A model generated the notes under the pieces. The model saw nothing but the letters and a program-made list of their open reading frames with translations, ran no database searches and was not told where the DNA came from. 64,000 bases of DNA from Dromaius novaehollandiae (taxonomy: Eukaryota > Chordata > Aves > Casuariiformes > Dromaiidae). Shown piece by piece: positions 22,020 to 32,697 of this stretch (the first letter of the stretch is position 1; each line of letters begins with the position of its first letter). Location: NCBI RefSeq assembly GCF_036370855.1, contig NW_026991456.1, positions 4,278,001 through 4,342,000 of the forward strand. Direction: 5' to 3'. The translations under genes were made by a program, and so were the position numbers.

Positions 22020-22984
22020 GTGAGTTCCCTGCTGCCTTCTCTGGCGTTCTGTGCAAGCTCATAGATCCCTCCTCCTCCCCCCCCGCCACCCTATCTGATG
22101 GGGTGGGAGACCAGTGGCTCCTCCCGCCGAGCTGACAGCAACGTGGGGCACCCCTATGTGCTCCCTACACATCTGGGATGGCACCCCTGCCCTGAGGGCC
22201 CCGCAGAGTCCCACCCTTCCTGCAACCAGCCCCCCCAAAGCCATTAAACCACCCACAAATCCTGCCCCAACACCCCTACAGGCCCCAAAACATCTCCGAG
22301 CCCTGCCTCAACGTTGTCACTGACTCCAGACCTTCCCCTGCACTCTCTCCAAAGCCCCAAACATTCCTAAAACTGCTGCCAGGCCCAGTCCCCGCAGCAG
22401 TGAGGCGTTCTAACAAAGATGGGGTGTGATCTGCGTCTCTGCCTTGACTCAGTCCCGCTTTAGAGAAATGGGAGTTTACAGCGCTTCCTGGTGAAGAGTG
22501 TTGGCGGGTGGATGCGCTGATGACAAAGAGATTTTTCTCTCTTTTCTTCTGAGCCGCCTCTCAGAAGCCTCTGTACGTACACGATGTGGCTGATCTGGGA
22601 TAATCGTGCTGTGCACAATGCTTAAGGAGAACATTGCCATGAAATGGCGGGCTAAGGAATAGCCTAAAAAACCTAAAAGGCTCGGGAAAAGCCAAAGAGA
22701 ACACCGTTGGGCTCTGGGAAGCCCCAGTGATGCTACAGAAAACAGCATGGCTTTTAGGCATCTCCTCAGAGCAGCAGCAATGTCTTGCTCCAGCCTATGG
22801 GACAATGGGGACTCTTAATTACCGCCTTGAATTACCACAAGTGTTGCGAAAGCAGAAGGGACTAGGGAGCACGCAGAGCAGGTTGTGGGCTATATGTCAA
22901 GTTTAAACAAGCAACAAGCCCCTCTGCAAATAGGAACAGGTTTAGCCCTAAGTAATAGATGAAGGTAGCTGTGAGTAACGTGAA
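22020..22984. other. Interval with no gene recognised
   Basis: C-rich at the start (22060-22400), then ordinary composition. Minus-strand frames at 22476-22805 show no recognisable motif. Nothing further is supported. Confidence 0.45.
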
Positions 22985-25440
22985 GCGAAGCGGTTATGTC
23001 AGTCACCCCAAAAGCCTCAGAGAAGTGGTCCAAACACTGCCCCCAAAGTCTTCATTGCACCCTAGAGGCCTCTGTTTGATGTCTAGTCCCCTTAGGACTG
23101 CTCCAATCCCCTCAGAACCTCTCCATTGGACTTCATTGTGCACCAGGGGCTCAGTTGAGCGTGTAGAGTCCTTAGGACCCCTCTCGTACCCTCAGAACCC
23201 CTCCTGAGGCCTTTGTAGTGCTCCCAGAGCCCTTTTTTGGTCCACCGGCTCTCGTAGGACTTCTCTAATTCCTTCAATATCCCTCTTTTGGCCTTCATTG
23301 TGCAGGAGCCCTCCGTTGTCCTTCTAGCTCTCCAAGCACCTCTCTAGTCCCACCAGGACCCCTCCTTTTGCCTTCGTTGTTCCATATAGCATTTTTTTTC
23401 TTCCTTCTAGTCCCTTTACAACCCCCCGGTCTACTCTAGGTGCCTCTTTTGGCCAAAATTGTGCCCTGCAGCCCTCTTTTGGCCCTCTAGAACCAAGAGG
23501 ACCCCTCTAGTCACCTCTGAATCCCTCTGGAGGCCTTTGTTGTGCCCCAGGGCTGTCTTCTGGCTCTCCTGACGACCCCTTTGGATCCCTCAAATTCCAC
23601 CTAAGAACCTTTCTGGAGGCTGTCCTTGTTCCCCAGAGTCTTTTTTGGCCTTGTAGACCTGTTAGCACCCCTCCAGTGCACTCTCAAACACTCTCTTGGC
23701 CAAAATTGGGCCCCAGAGCTCTTTGGGCTCTCCAGACCCTAGCGAATCTCTCTCGTCCTCTCAGACCACCTCCTGAGCTCATCCCTGCTCCCCAGTTGAT
23801 ATTTTTTCAGCCAGGTAGACCACTTAGGACTCCTCTAGTGCACTTTGGACTACTCTTTCAGTCTCCCTTCTGTCCCAGAGCTGTCTTCTGGCCCTCCGGC
23901 CCCTTTAGCACCCCGCTAGTCCCTTCAGAATCCCTCCAGAGGCCTTTGTGGTGCTCCAGAGCCCTCATTTGGCCCTCCAGCCTTCTCAGCAGCCCTCTCG
24001 TCTGCTCTGCACTCCTTTTTTTGGCCAAAATGGGGCCCCAGAGGCTTTTTCTTTGTTCATTGGTTCCCTCAGGAAACCCCTAGTGTGCTCTCGACCCCTC
24101 TTTTGGCCAAGATTGGGACCGGAGTCTTCTGTGGGCACTCTAGACCCCTGAGGACCCCTCTAGTGTACTCTGGACCACTCTTTTGGCCACAATTGGGCCC
24201 CAGAGCTGTCTTCTGGCCCTCCAGCCCCCTTAGGGAACATCTAGTCTCCTCAGAACTCTTCCAGTTTTCTTCCTGGTTCACCAGAGTCATTTTTTGGCCA
24301 TGTAGACCCTTTAGCAGCCCTCTAAGTGTGCTGTGGACTACTCTTTCAGCCTTTTTTATGCCCCAGAGCTGTGTTTTGGATGTCTAGACCCCTTTAGGAC
24401 CCTGGTAGAGCCCTCAGAGTCCCTCCGGAGCCCTTCTTCATGCCCTGGAGCCCTCTTTTGGCCCTTTAGCAGCCCTCTATTCTGCTTTGGCTTCATTTTT
24501 TGACCTTTTATTTCCCCCCCACAGACCACTCCTGGCCCTCTAGAACCCTTAGCACCCTTCTAGAGGCCTTTGCCATGCTCCAAAGCTGTCTTTTGGGTCT
24601 CAAGTTCCCTTAGGACCCCTCTAGTGTGCTCAGAACCCCTCTGGAGGCCTTTGTGTCCCGGAGCCCTCTTTTGGCCATCCACATCCCATAGGAGCCCTCC
24701 TGTCCACTCAGAGCACCTCCTGAGGTCGGTCATGTTACCCAGTTTTGATTTTTTTTTTTTCCCCTGTGCCATTTAGTCCCCTTAGGAGCCCTCTAGTCTG
24801 CTCAGAACCTCTCCTGGGGTGCTTGTTGTGCCCCAGAGCTGTCCTCTGGCTCCACAGCCCCCTTTGGAACCCTCTAGTCTCCTCAGAAGCCCTCCAGATT
24901 TCTTCCTTGTTCCCCAAAGTCATTCCTTGGCCATGCAGGCCCCTCAGCACCCCTCTAGTGCACTCTGGACCACTCTTTGGGCTTTCCTTGTTCCCTAGAG
25001 CTGTCTTTTGGCTCTCTAGCTCCTTTAGAACTTCTGCAGTGTTCTCAGAACTCTTCCTGAGCCCTGTCTTATGCCCTGGAGTGCTCTGTTCATCGTTCAG
25101 CTGCCTGAGTACCCCTCTTTTCCTCTGAACCCCTTCAGAGGCTTTGCTTGTTCTCTTCTGGCTTCTTTTAGTTGCTCTCTAGTCTCCGTAAGAGATGTCT
25201 AATCTGCTCTGGGTTCCTCTTTAGAGCTTTGTTGTGCTGCATAGACCTCTGCTGGTCCTGTAGAGCCCTGAGGAACCCCTTTATTTCACTCTGGACTACT
25301 CTGTCAGCCTTCCTTGTTGTGCCCCCAGAGCCCTGCGTAGGTTCTCCAGCCCTCTTAGCATCCCTCTTCCCTCCTTGTGCCAGTCCTCCACTTAGAAATA
25401 CAGAGCTAGTACTCCCCTGGGGAACTACCCATTCCACCTA
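22985..25440. repeat. Degenerate ~81-bp tandem repeat, PO41/CNM-like
   Basis: About 30 diverged units. Recurrent landmarks are CCCCAGAGCTGTCTTCTGGC, CCTTAGGACCCCTCTAGT, CTCAGAACCCCTCC and GAGGCCTTTGTTGTG. Landmark spacing gives a period near 81 bp, about twice 41. Short T and A runs around GGCC (TTTTGGCCAAAATTGG) recur. This architecture resembles the 41-bp PO41/CNM satellites of galliform birds, but the assignment rests on recall. Open frames across it on both strands are by-products of the repeat. Confidence 0.85.
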
Positions 25441-26964
25441 CTGACCCCTTTTTCTGAGCACTCTAGGTACTATACAGGAAGTACCCCTCTTCAGAAGTAC
25501 TCACATTACAGAAGCAGCCTTGTTCCAGGAGTTTATTTTGATATCTTGGTTTGCCCTAGAGGAAATGCTGTCCTGCTACAACGGCTGTATTATATGCAGG
25601 TCTGAACCAATTAGAGCACTGTGGTGTAGTGTTCCCTTAACAGGTTATGTTGAATCTTGTAGCTTTCTTTCTAAGCATAAGCAGAACTGATTTTTAGTTT
25701 TTAGTGCAAAGGCTAGTGCTAGTTTGGGTAAAAAAGCTTAATAACATACCTCCTGATATTATGGGTTCAGTATATAAGGTTTCAGTAATAAAGAAGATGG
25801 TCTGTTTTATCAAAGAGGTCCGTCTGTCCTTTCTGTGCTCTCCCATCCAGATACTGAGTGGAAGCAAAAGGCTTGCTTCTGCTTAGCCCTATGTATTTAT
25901 GGCTGCCAGTGGTTTGCCCCTCCCCTTCCAAGGGCTTGTGGGTAGGGCAGTGGGTGAGGCTAGGGTTACATAAACCCAGGGTGTTCACACAGTCTCTGCT
26001 CTCTTTGGGGATAGTGCTCTGGAACTGCCTTGGGAAATAACAGCATTTGTGGAAGTGAAACTATCCAGAAAGACTTATTGCTGCATTTAGAGAAGCAAGG
26101 GCCATTCCTTAATGTTAGAGCAATGAGATGGCTGAAGGTGGAGTTGTGAGCATGCCAGAAAATTGCTTATAGCAGGCAGTTTTGGTTTTGTGTTGGTATC
26201 TTGGTGTGGGGTGTTCAGGGGTGGACGAGGGTTTCTGAGTGTGCAGTTGTATCCTCTGTTAATTGTCTGTATTGTTTTCTGGTGTTTGTGTGTTTACTGT
26301 GGAAGGGGCCTAACTTCCTCACTGGGCTCTTTGAACATGCTGATGCTTGAGGCATTGCTTGTGCCTCTGCTGGACTGCAGACAAGAGAAGAGAGCAGGGG
26401 TCCTGGGAAAACATTTCCTTCTACACTTACACCCTAGGTGGTGGTTGTGTGTTTTATCTCCAGTAAGGTGGATCTGTGTGAGGTATTGCTCTCATCAGCT
26501 AGTCTGGTTTCTGGCTCGCTGGATGTTTTGCTGCTCCTCAGAAATACTGTCAGCCCTGTTCAGGGAGAAACTGTGTGGGGTTTTTCTGTAGTATGCAGAC
26601 TTGTAGAAGAGTCCAGATTTTGTATGAAGAGGGAAGGAAGCCTTCTCCCTTCCTGTAACTGCAGTAGGATGAGAAAGGAAGTCACCTTGTTGGAAAGCAA
26701 AGCGGACTGTGAGTAAGCCCATGTGCCTGAAGAGCTCAAAAACCAACCTCCCCTCAGCTAATGAACTCACCTCTCTTCTTGCCTAAGCCTCAGTGCTGAG
26801 AGAGAAGAAACGGTTGTACTTCTCGGAACCACCAGGAACCAATTTGCAGTCTTGCCTGGCAGCTCCTTTCTTATATCCATGCCTGTGAACCTAGTGCCAC
26901 CTGCCCTTCTGTGGCTCTGCTTCTGACCCCTACCCTGGCTTCTGGGGCTGCCTACTTTGCTTCT
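25441..26964. other. Spacer, no gene recognised
   Basis: Becomes GT-rich towards the right. An open frame at 26163-26591 is low in complexity and lacks recognisable motifs. The last 30 bases lead into the internally duplicated block. Confidence 0.45.
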
Positions 26965-28030
26965 TCAGGTACTATGTCGGCCCTTTGCAGGCATGGCTGA
27001 GGATTTCAGGTGAGGTAGAATGGGTGATCAGAATGGTGTTTCAGTTGTTGTAGGGCTGGTCAGCGCTACCTGGCAGCATAGTAACTTTGTCTTGGTTTTC
27101 CAGGTGCCATGGGTGTCCCCACAGCAATGATGTTGGAGTCTGGAGTTGGTGCGGCACAGGTGAGCACAACATCAGTGGCGCTTTGGTGGAGGGTGCTCTT
27201 CAGCTGGAGCTGGCTGGCATGGGGGTGATCTCCCGTGCTCTGGTTTGGCAGGCAATGAAGGCGAATGTGGTGACCGAAGGAAGATCAGAGAGGATGTGGC
27301 TGCCATTGAGGATGCCTCTTGAGGACCAATGGTGTGACGCACAGCACTGCAAAAGCTAAGGTGAGGAGCAAAGTGTCGATGTGTCTTGGGTGTGTGTGCT
27401 GACATACAGTGTAGTATGGAGAACTCTTCTGGATGAGTGCTGTGTGTGAGGCAGAGGCAGTGGGGTGTGCATGGCAGAAAGTGAGGGTGTGGTAGGCAGA
27501 GCAGCTCCAGCCTGTGTCTGTGTTGTTGAGTAGTTTATGGGGTGTGTGTTGTAGCTGTGGTATCTTTTGCTCAGGTCTTGATGTCGCTCTTGTTTGCGCT
27601 CAAGGAGCGTGGCCCATGCTCTGCAGCGCTAGCGCGGCAGGCATCCATTGTCTTTTGCCTGGCCCGACTCATCAGCATTGTGCTAATGGATAGCACCTTG
27701 TTCTGTGCAGGCAGCTAAAAGGGGTGGCGTGTCACTCTGGTTTTGCATCGTGGCCATTTGCAGCCATCATTGAGGCCTCCTTGGCCGTTCCTCTTCTGAG
27801 GCCGCTCTTGTTTTGCACCTTCCTGGCATCCTTTCAGGATTTTCTTCCCTGCATCGTCAGAGCCTCAGGTCTTCCTTGCTGGCTTCTTCTGCATCACTCT
27901 TCCCAGCTTTGCTGGCCCCTTTCCATCACAGGCAGTAGCGTCTGACTCTTCCGTGGGCTCATCCGGAGCATCAGAGCTGTGTGGTTGTGGCATTGTAGGG
28001 CTTTTTGGCTGGCAGCATCTTATGCATGGG
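26965..28030. repeat. GT-rich block, internal repeat A1
   Basis: Homologous to 28755-29865 at an offset of about 1.78-1.83 kb. Shared landmarks are GGCTGAGGATTTCAGGTGAG, CAGGTGCCATGGG, a block around GAGGATG and CTCTTGAGGACC, and GTGTGCATGGCAGAAAGTGA. Several CAG|GTGAG donors and T-rich CAG acceptors recur in both copies, giving an exon-like look. The encoded peptides are short and unrecognised. It is more diverged than the 34-kb duplication, so it is older. Confidence 0.85.
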
Positions 28031-28754
28031 AATAGTTCTTTTTGCATAGGGCTTTCCTTCATGTTTGTGTCTGTGTGTCTGTTCGGGGCTGGAGCTGCCT
28101 TGCCTGTGGGTGTTAGGAATGATAGTGCGTGGAGTGTGGCAGTGATGGGCTGGGACAGTGATTGGTCAGCATCTGTGTGTTCCATTTTACATTGCTTTTT
28201 TGCAGATGCGGATTAGTGTTTGGATCTCTTGAGGGAGATGGAGGAAGGAAGGGGAATGCCGTAAGAAGGTGAGCTAGAGATTCCTTGTTGGAAGGAGTGT
28301 TGTGGTCAGTGGTTCCCTGGTTAATTTTTGCTTTGTGCTTGTAGGTGTGGAGCCTTGTGGAGAGCAAGTTGCTTGCGTCCGGGAGGAGCAGGGCAAGGTG
28401 AGTGTTGGTCTGAGAGAGGACGCAGAGCCCAGTGTAGGGCTGTTGTCTCGTTGGCGCTGTTCTGGTTTTACAGGTGCCTGGTGGGCCTTGGCGTGGCGGC
28501 CAATGGCCCAGCAGTCAAGATGGGTGAGCAGAGCAGGCAAAGGTGTTGTAGTGAGGTACTGTTGTGGTGGGGTGTGGTTTTGGCATCACCTCAAGGTGTG
28601 GTTGTCTCAGGTTTTGCAGGAAGTTGTGAAGAGGAGAAGTAGAGTGCTGAGAAGAGCCCGAGCAGGTAAGAGGGGGAGCTTGTTGGGTCAGAATCTGATG
28701 GCGTGGTAGGGTGATGCCGGGTTGCCTCTTGGTGATGTCTTTTGCTGTGCTTTT
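28031..28754. other. GT-rich linker between internal repeats A1 and A2
   Basis: Contains overlapping open frames at 28302-28709 and 28328-28642 in GT-rich sequence with no recognisable domain. The strand bias resembles the flanking repeats. No gene is supported. Confidence 0.4.
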
Positions 28755-29172
28755 TCAGGTATGGTGTGGGCCTTTCCCAAGCGTGGCTGAGGATTTCAGG
28801 TGAGCGGATTGGTGTTGGGCATTGTAGGGCTGGTGAGCGCTGCCTGCCAGAAGAGTGGCTTCATTATTTTGTTTTTTCCAGGTGCCATGGGCTTCCCCCC
28901 AGCCAGGATGCTGGTGTTTGGAATTGGCGCAGTTCAGGTGAGCGGAGCACCCATGGTGCTTTGGTGGAGAGTGCTCTTGCAGGTGAGGCTGGAGCCAACT
29001 GGCACGGGGGTGACTACTTGTGCTCTGGTGTGGCAGGTGAAGGCAAATGTGGCAAGCAAAGGAAGATCGGAGAAGATGGGTCTGCCATTGAGGATGGCTC
29101 TTGAGGACCGATGGTGATGCAGAGCACCGGAAGAGCTAAGTTGATGGGCAAAGGGTGTTGGGGTGTCTTGAC

Positions 29173-29206
<34 letters not shown>

Positions 29207-29865
29207 CAGGTGTGTGCTGACGTTCAGTGTAGAGTGGAGGGTGGTTCGGGATGTGTGTGTGCATGAGGCAGTGGGGTGTGCATGGCAGAAAGTGAGGATG
29301 TGCTAGGCAGAGCGGCTCCAGCCTGTGTCTGTGTTGTTGTGCAGTCTGTGGTGTGTGTTGTAGCTGTACTCTCTTTTGCTCAGGTCTTGATGTTGCTCTT
29401 GCTCGTTGTGCTCAAGGAGCACAGCCCGTGCTCTGCAGCACTAGCATGGCAGGCATCCACTGTCTTTTTGCCTGGCCTGACTCGTCAGCATTGCTCCAAT
29501 GGATTGTGTCTTGTTCTGTGCAGGCAGCTAAAAGGGGGTGGTCTGTTGCTCTGACTCCACATCGTGGCCGTTTGCAGTCAGTCATCTTTGCAGCCATCAT
29601 CGAGGCCTCACTGGCCACACCTCTTCTGAGCCCGCTCTTGTTGTGTGTCTTCCTGGCGCCCTTTCAGGGTTTTCTCCCCAGTGTTGTCACAGCCTCAGGT
29701 CTTTCTTGCTGGCCTCTTCTGCATTGCTTTTCCCAGCTTTGCTGGCCCTTTTCCGTCACGGGTGGTGGCATCTGACTCTTTCATGGGCTCGTCCAGGGCA
29801 TCAGAGCTGCACGGTTGTGGCGTCATAGGTCTTTCTGGCTGGCAGTGTCTTCTGTGCTGCCATTT
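28755..29865. repeat. GT-rich block, internal repeat A2
   Basis: Partner of 26965-28030, with the same order of landmarks and the same donor- and acceptor-like sites. It carries an extra TG microsatellite at 29173-29200. The open frame at 28800-29117 spans the candidate exons and ends just after GAGGACCGATGG. No protein family is recognised. Confidence 0.85.
29173..29206. repeat. TG microsatellite, (TG)14 then CG
   Basis: Fourteen TG units followed by a short CG run inside internal repeat A2. The second copy has nineteen units. Confidence 0.95.
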
Positions 29866-29878
29866 TTTGTGTGTGTTT

Positions 29879-29894
29879 GGGGGGGGGGGGGGGG
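29879..29894. repeat. Poly-G run (16 G)
   Basis: Sixteen consecutive G bases, against twenty-one at the same place in the second copy. The open frames crossing it change accordingly and are not genes. Confidence 0.9.
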
Positions 29895-30639
29895 AAGTTG
29901 GGGGGTGTGTAGTAATGGCAGTCACCAGAGCAGAATAATGTATCTATGAAACTTCTTGGGGGGGTTTCAGTAAGAAGTAAAAGTATTCTTTTCTTTAAAC
30001 TCTTTTTTGATTGAGTGGCCATTTGGGGGGATTCTTATTTAAGCCAGTACAGTGTTACCTTTAAAAAAGGATGGAAGGAGATGGTTCTGTTAGTAGGGGT
30101 GATGAATGGCTGGGGTGGGAGTGAGTGGGCAGTTGTTTGATTGTTGGGTGGGGTTGTTAGTGTGTCTAACCTTGTATGCATGTTCTTTTCTTTTTTCAGG
30201 TTCTAGTTAGAATTTCTTAGATTTTTTAAAAAAAAAAAACAAACCAGACAAAAAACCAAAAAAACCCAACCAACCAAAGACCCACACAGCTGGGGTTCTG
30301 CTCCCAGCTGGGTTTCTTTTCCCCCCTGAGTCCCCAATGCTCTGCGAGGTGGTGATCAATCATTGCCTGCGTGGGTGTGGAGCTTCGGCTCGGAGCTGGG
30401 TGTTTTCTAGGCAGGGCGGTTTTTGGAGGTGCTTGGTCACCCTGTTACTGGGAGCTGTCCAAAAACCTGGAGGTGCACTTGCCTGTTTCTGCAGGAATGT
30501 AGAGTATGTGCTGGCTGATGTATTGGTGAGATTAGAGATGGATGCTGAAGAGTATGTGCAGGTGATGTAGATGTGGGCTTGTTTGTTACGTTTTGTGTGT
30601 TGTGAGGATAGAAGCCCAAGAGTTGCTGATGATGCAACG
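29895..30639. other. Spacer with A/CAAA-rich tract, no gene
   Basis: A T-run followed by A-rich and CAAA/CCAA sequence at 30218-30282 precedes a short imperfect repeat around CAGCTGGG. Open frames at 30337-30570 and 30360-30701 overlap on opposite strands without recognisable content. Confidence 0.45.
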
Positions 30640-30806
30640 ACGAGTGTTCTGCTCTGCTCTCTGCTCTGTGCGCTGTGGTCTGTAATCTCTGTGGTCTGCA
30701 CTTTGTGCTTTGCTCTTTCTGCTCTCCGCTGTGCTCTTTGCTTTTCTTCTTTGCTCTTTAATCTGTGCTTTGCTCTCTGTTTTCTTCTGTCTTCTTTTTC
30801 TCTAGC
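30640..30806. repeat. Pyrimidine-rich CTCTGTGCTTTG degenerate repeat
   Basis: Loose repeats of CTCTGTGCT, TTTGCTCT and TCTGCTCT run for about 165 bases on the plus strand with almost no A. They end just before the palindrome at 30814. The window ends inside the second copy of this tract. Confidence 0.8.
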
Positions 30807-30813
30807 ATACCAG

Positions 30814-30870
30814 CTGGGAGTAAATAATTATTACTCTACAATTAAAATAAAAAAAATTATTTACTCCCAG
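30814..30870. repeat. Perfect 16-bp inverted repeat (hairpin or small TIR element)
   Basis: Arms CTGGGAGTAAATAATT (30814-30829) and its exact reverse complement (30855-30870) flank a 25-base A/T-rich spacer. Three bases further out, TAC (30808-30810) pairs symmetrically with GTA (30874-30876). It could be a miniature transposable element, a transcribed hairpin or a cruciform-forming site. The second copy lies beyond the window. Confidence 0.9.
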
Positions 30871-31139
30871 ATAGTATCCTACTCTTGCTAATGAATTCAT
30901 TAAATATGCAAATTAAGCCTTCCCATACTTATTTCTTTTTAGACACATATACAAATAATAAAATGTGTATGCACTGTATATATACATACATACAGTCATA
31001 CACATATACACCTTAGGCTTAGAGAGCTACCCTTAGCAGGTTACATAGCCAGTTTAGGGGTGACAGGGCAAGGAGTAAGGGTGACTACAAGTTCAAGGTA
31101 GCAGGTCAGAGGTTGGGGTTACGCTCAGAGCCATCAAGG

Positions 31140-31390
31140 CAGAGTGGGAGGGTTAGGGTTAGAGCCATTTAGGGTTGGGGTTGGGTTTGGGGTTAGGGTT
31201 GGGATTAAGAGTTGTTAGGGGTTGGAGTTAGGGTTTTAGGGTTAGGGGGTTTAGAGGGTTGGAGTCAGGGCCATTAAGGGTTTAGGGTTAGAGGGTTAGG
31301 GTCTGCCATTTAGGGTTGTGGTTAGGGCTGGTTGGGCTTAGGTTAGGGCCAGTTGGGGGAGGGGGATTGGGGTGGGGTTGGGGGTTAGTT
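31140..31390 (+). repeat. Interstitial telomere-like repeat, degenerate (TTAGGG)n
   Basis: About ten TTAGGG hexamers are mixed with GGGTTG, GGGTTT and AGAGCCATT variants over 250 bases. All have the G-rich strand on plus. The degenerate state argues for an old interstitial tract rather than an active chromosome end. Confidence 0.8.
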
Positions 31391-31700
31391 AGTAGGCAAA
31401 AAATGTATTGGTAACTGCAATACAGAAAGAAGCACTAGTGTTTCAGAGTGCTGTTGTTGCCTTTTAAATAAGCTATCTCATCTTTCTGGGCTTTCTTATC
31501 TGACCTGAAAAATAGGAACAGTACTCCCTTGTATCACAGGTCATTTCAATGTGTAATTAAAGAAGTCTAGTCAGAAGCTATGATGAAAATGCCCCATACT
31601 TGTGACTACTGAGAAAATAAATTGTGTGTTGCCAGTTTCCCATTACTTCTAGGGGTTGAATCAGTTTCTTGTTGGGAGATAACACGAGTGTGCTACCAGC

Positions 31701-32697
31701 ATGCCTGAGAGGAATCACTATGAGGCCATTGAGGTTTATCCTCTCTGGACTAACAAAGCCAAGAGGTGAAGGTGACTTGCTTTTTTTTAAGCACATTAAT
31801 AGGGAATCTTGGAATGATCACGCAGATCAAGGTTGATCCCCCGGCTTCATACACAGCGTACCTTTTCCTCGGTAGCTTGGCTTTTGTGGCTTTCTGTTAC
31901 TGCTCAGCTATCTCCCCAAGGTTGCTGGTGAACTCTTCAGCAGTGAGGAGAGCCATTTCAATCAGTGCCTGTGTGGCACAGCTATTCACTTTTCTCCTCG
32001 GGGCTCGTGCTAAGTGTCTCCTGCTGGCAGTAATGGCATATGACTGCGTGTGGCTGTCTGTAACCTTCTACTTTATGCAACTGTCATGTCCTCAAAAGCC
32101 TATACACAGATGGTAATCATCTCCTATTTCATTGGCTTTGTCCATGCACTTGCACAAACTATCTCCACCTTCACACCCTCTTTCTGTGACTCCAGTGTTG
32201 TCAGTCATTACTTCAGTGACTTTCCCCCTATGATCCAGCTTTCATGCTCTGACACCTATAGCAACGAGATGGTACTTCATATTTTTGGTACATTTCATGG
32301 CATCTTCGCATCTCTGGCAATTCTAATCTCCTGTATCTATCTCATCTCCACCATCTTGAGGATCCACTCCTCCAAGGGCAGATGCAAAGCCTTCTCCACC
32401 TGTGCTTCCCATCTGAGAGCTGTCTTGTTGTTTTATGGGACTACCGTTTTTATGTATGTTAGGCCAATGTCCAGCTACTCATTGGACTGAGATAAATGGG
32501 CCTCTCTGTTCTATTCAGTGGAGACTGCGGTGCTGAATCCTATAATCTACAGCCTAAGGAATAAGGAGGTGAAGGATGCTCTGAGGAGAGTTTTAGGTCA
32601 TAGTAGAGAAAATTCAGAAGAATTGTTAGAAAGAGAACTTTGGGGAAAATTTATCAAAACCTTGATACGAAGAGTAGGACTTCCAAGGAAGACTTGA
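31701..32697 (+). pseudogene. Class II olfactory receptor pseudogene
   Basis: Seven-transmembrane odorant receptor remnant. In order: an N-terminal ERNH segment after ATG 31701; FILSGLT in a shifted frame near 31730; LIGNLGMI (end of TM1) near 31796; a TM2-TM3 stretch ending LLAVMAYD near 32042; the second half with SYFIGFVHAL, SDFPPMIQLSC and FSTCASHL; and the terminal [12 protein letters not shown] near 32535-32570. Disruptions: at least one frameshift between the N-terminus and TM1; a one-base loss just after MAYD near 32046 that destroys the DRY-type motif; and a TGA at 32488-32490 before TM7. The OR5/OR8-like similarity is by recall. It is the only receptor in the window and is seen in one copy only. 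Confidence 0.88.

Noticed and set aside
20938-22089. Long minus-strand open frame (383 codons; 386 in copy 2)
   Set aside because: It lies in a CpG island where stop codons are rare. The product is Pro/Arg/Ala-rich, changes frame between copies at microsatellites and has no recognisable domain.
21194-22135. Long plus-strand open frames over the same CpG island (up to 314 codons)
   Set aside because: Same compositional cause. Different frames are open in the two copies, so they are not under coding constraint.
23676-25444. Chains of open frames on both strands across the 81-bp repeat
   Set aside because: Peptides are repeats of the satellite translated in several frames, so they are not genes.
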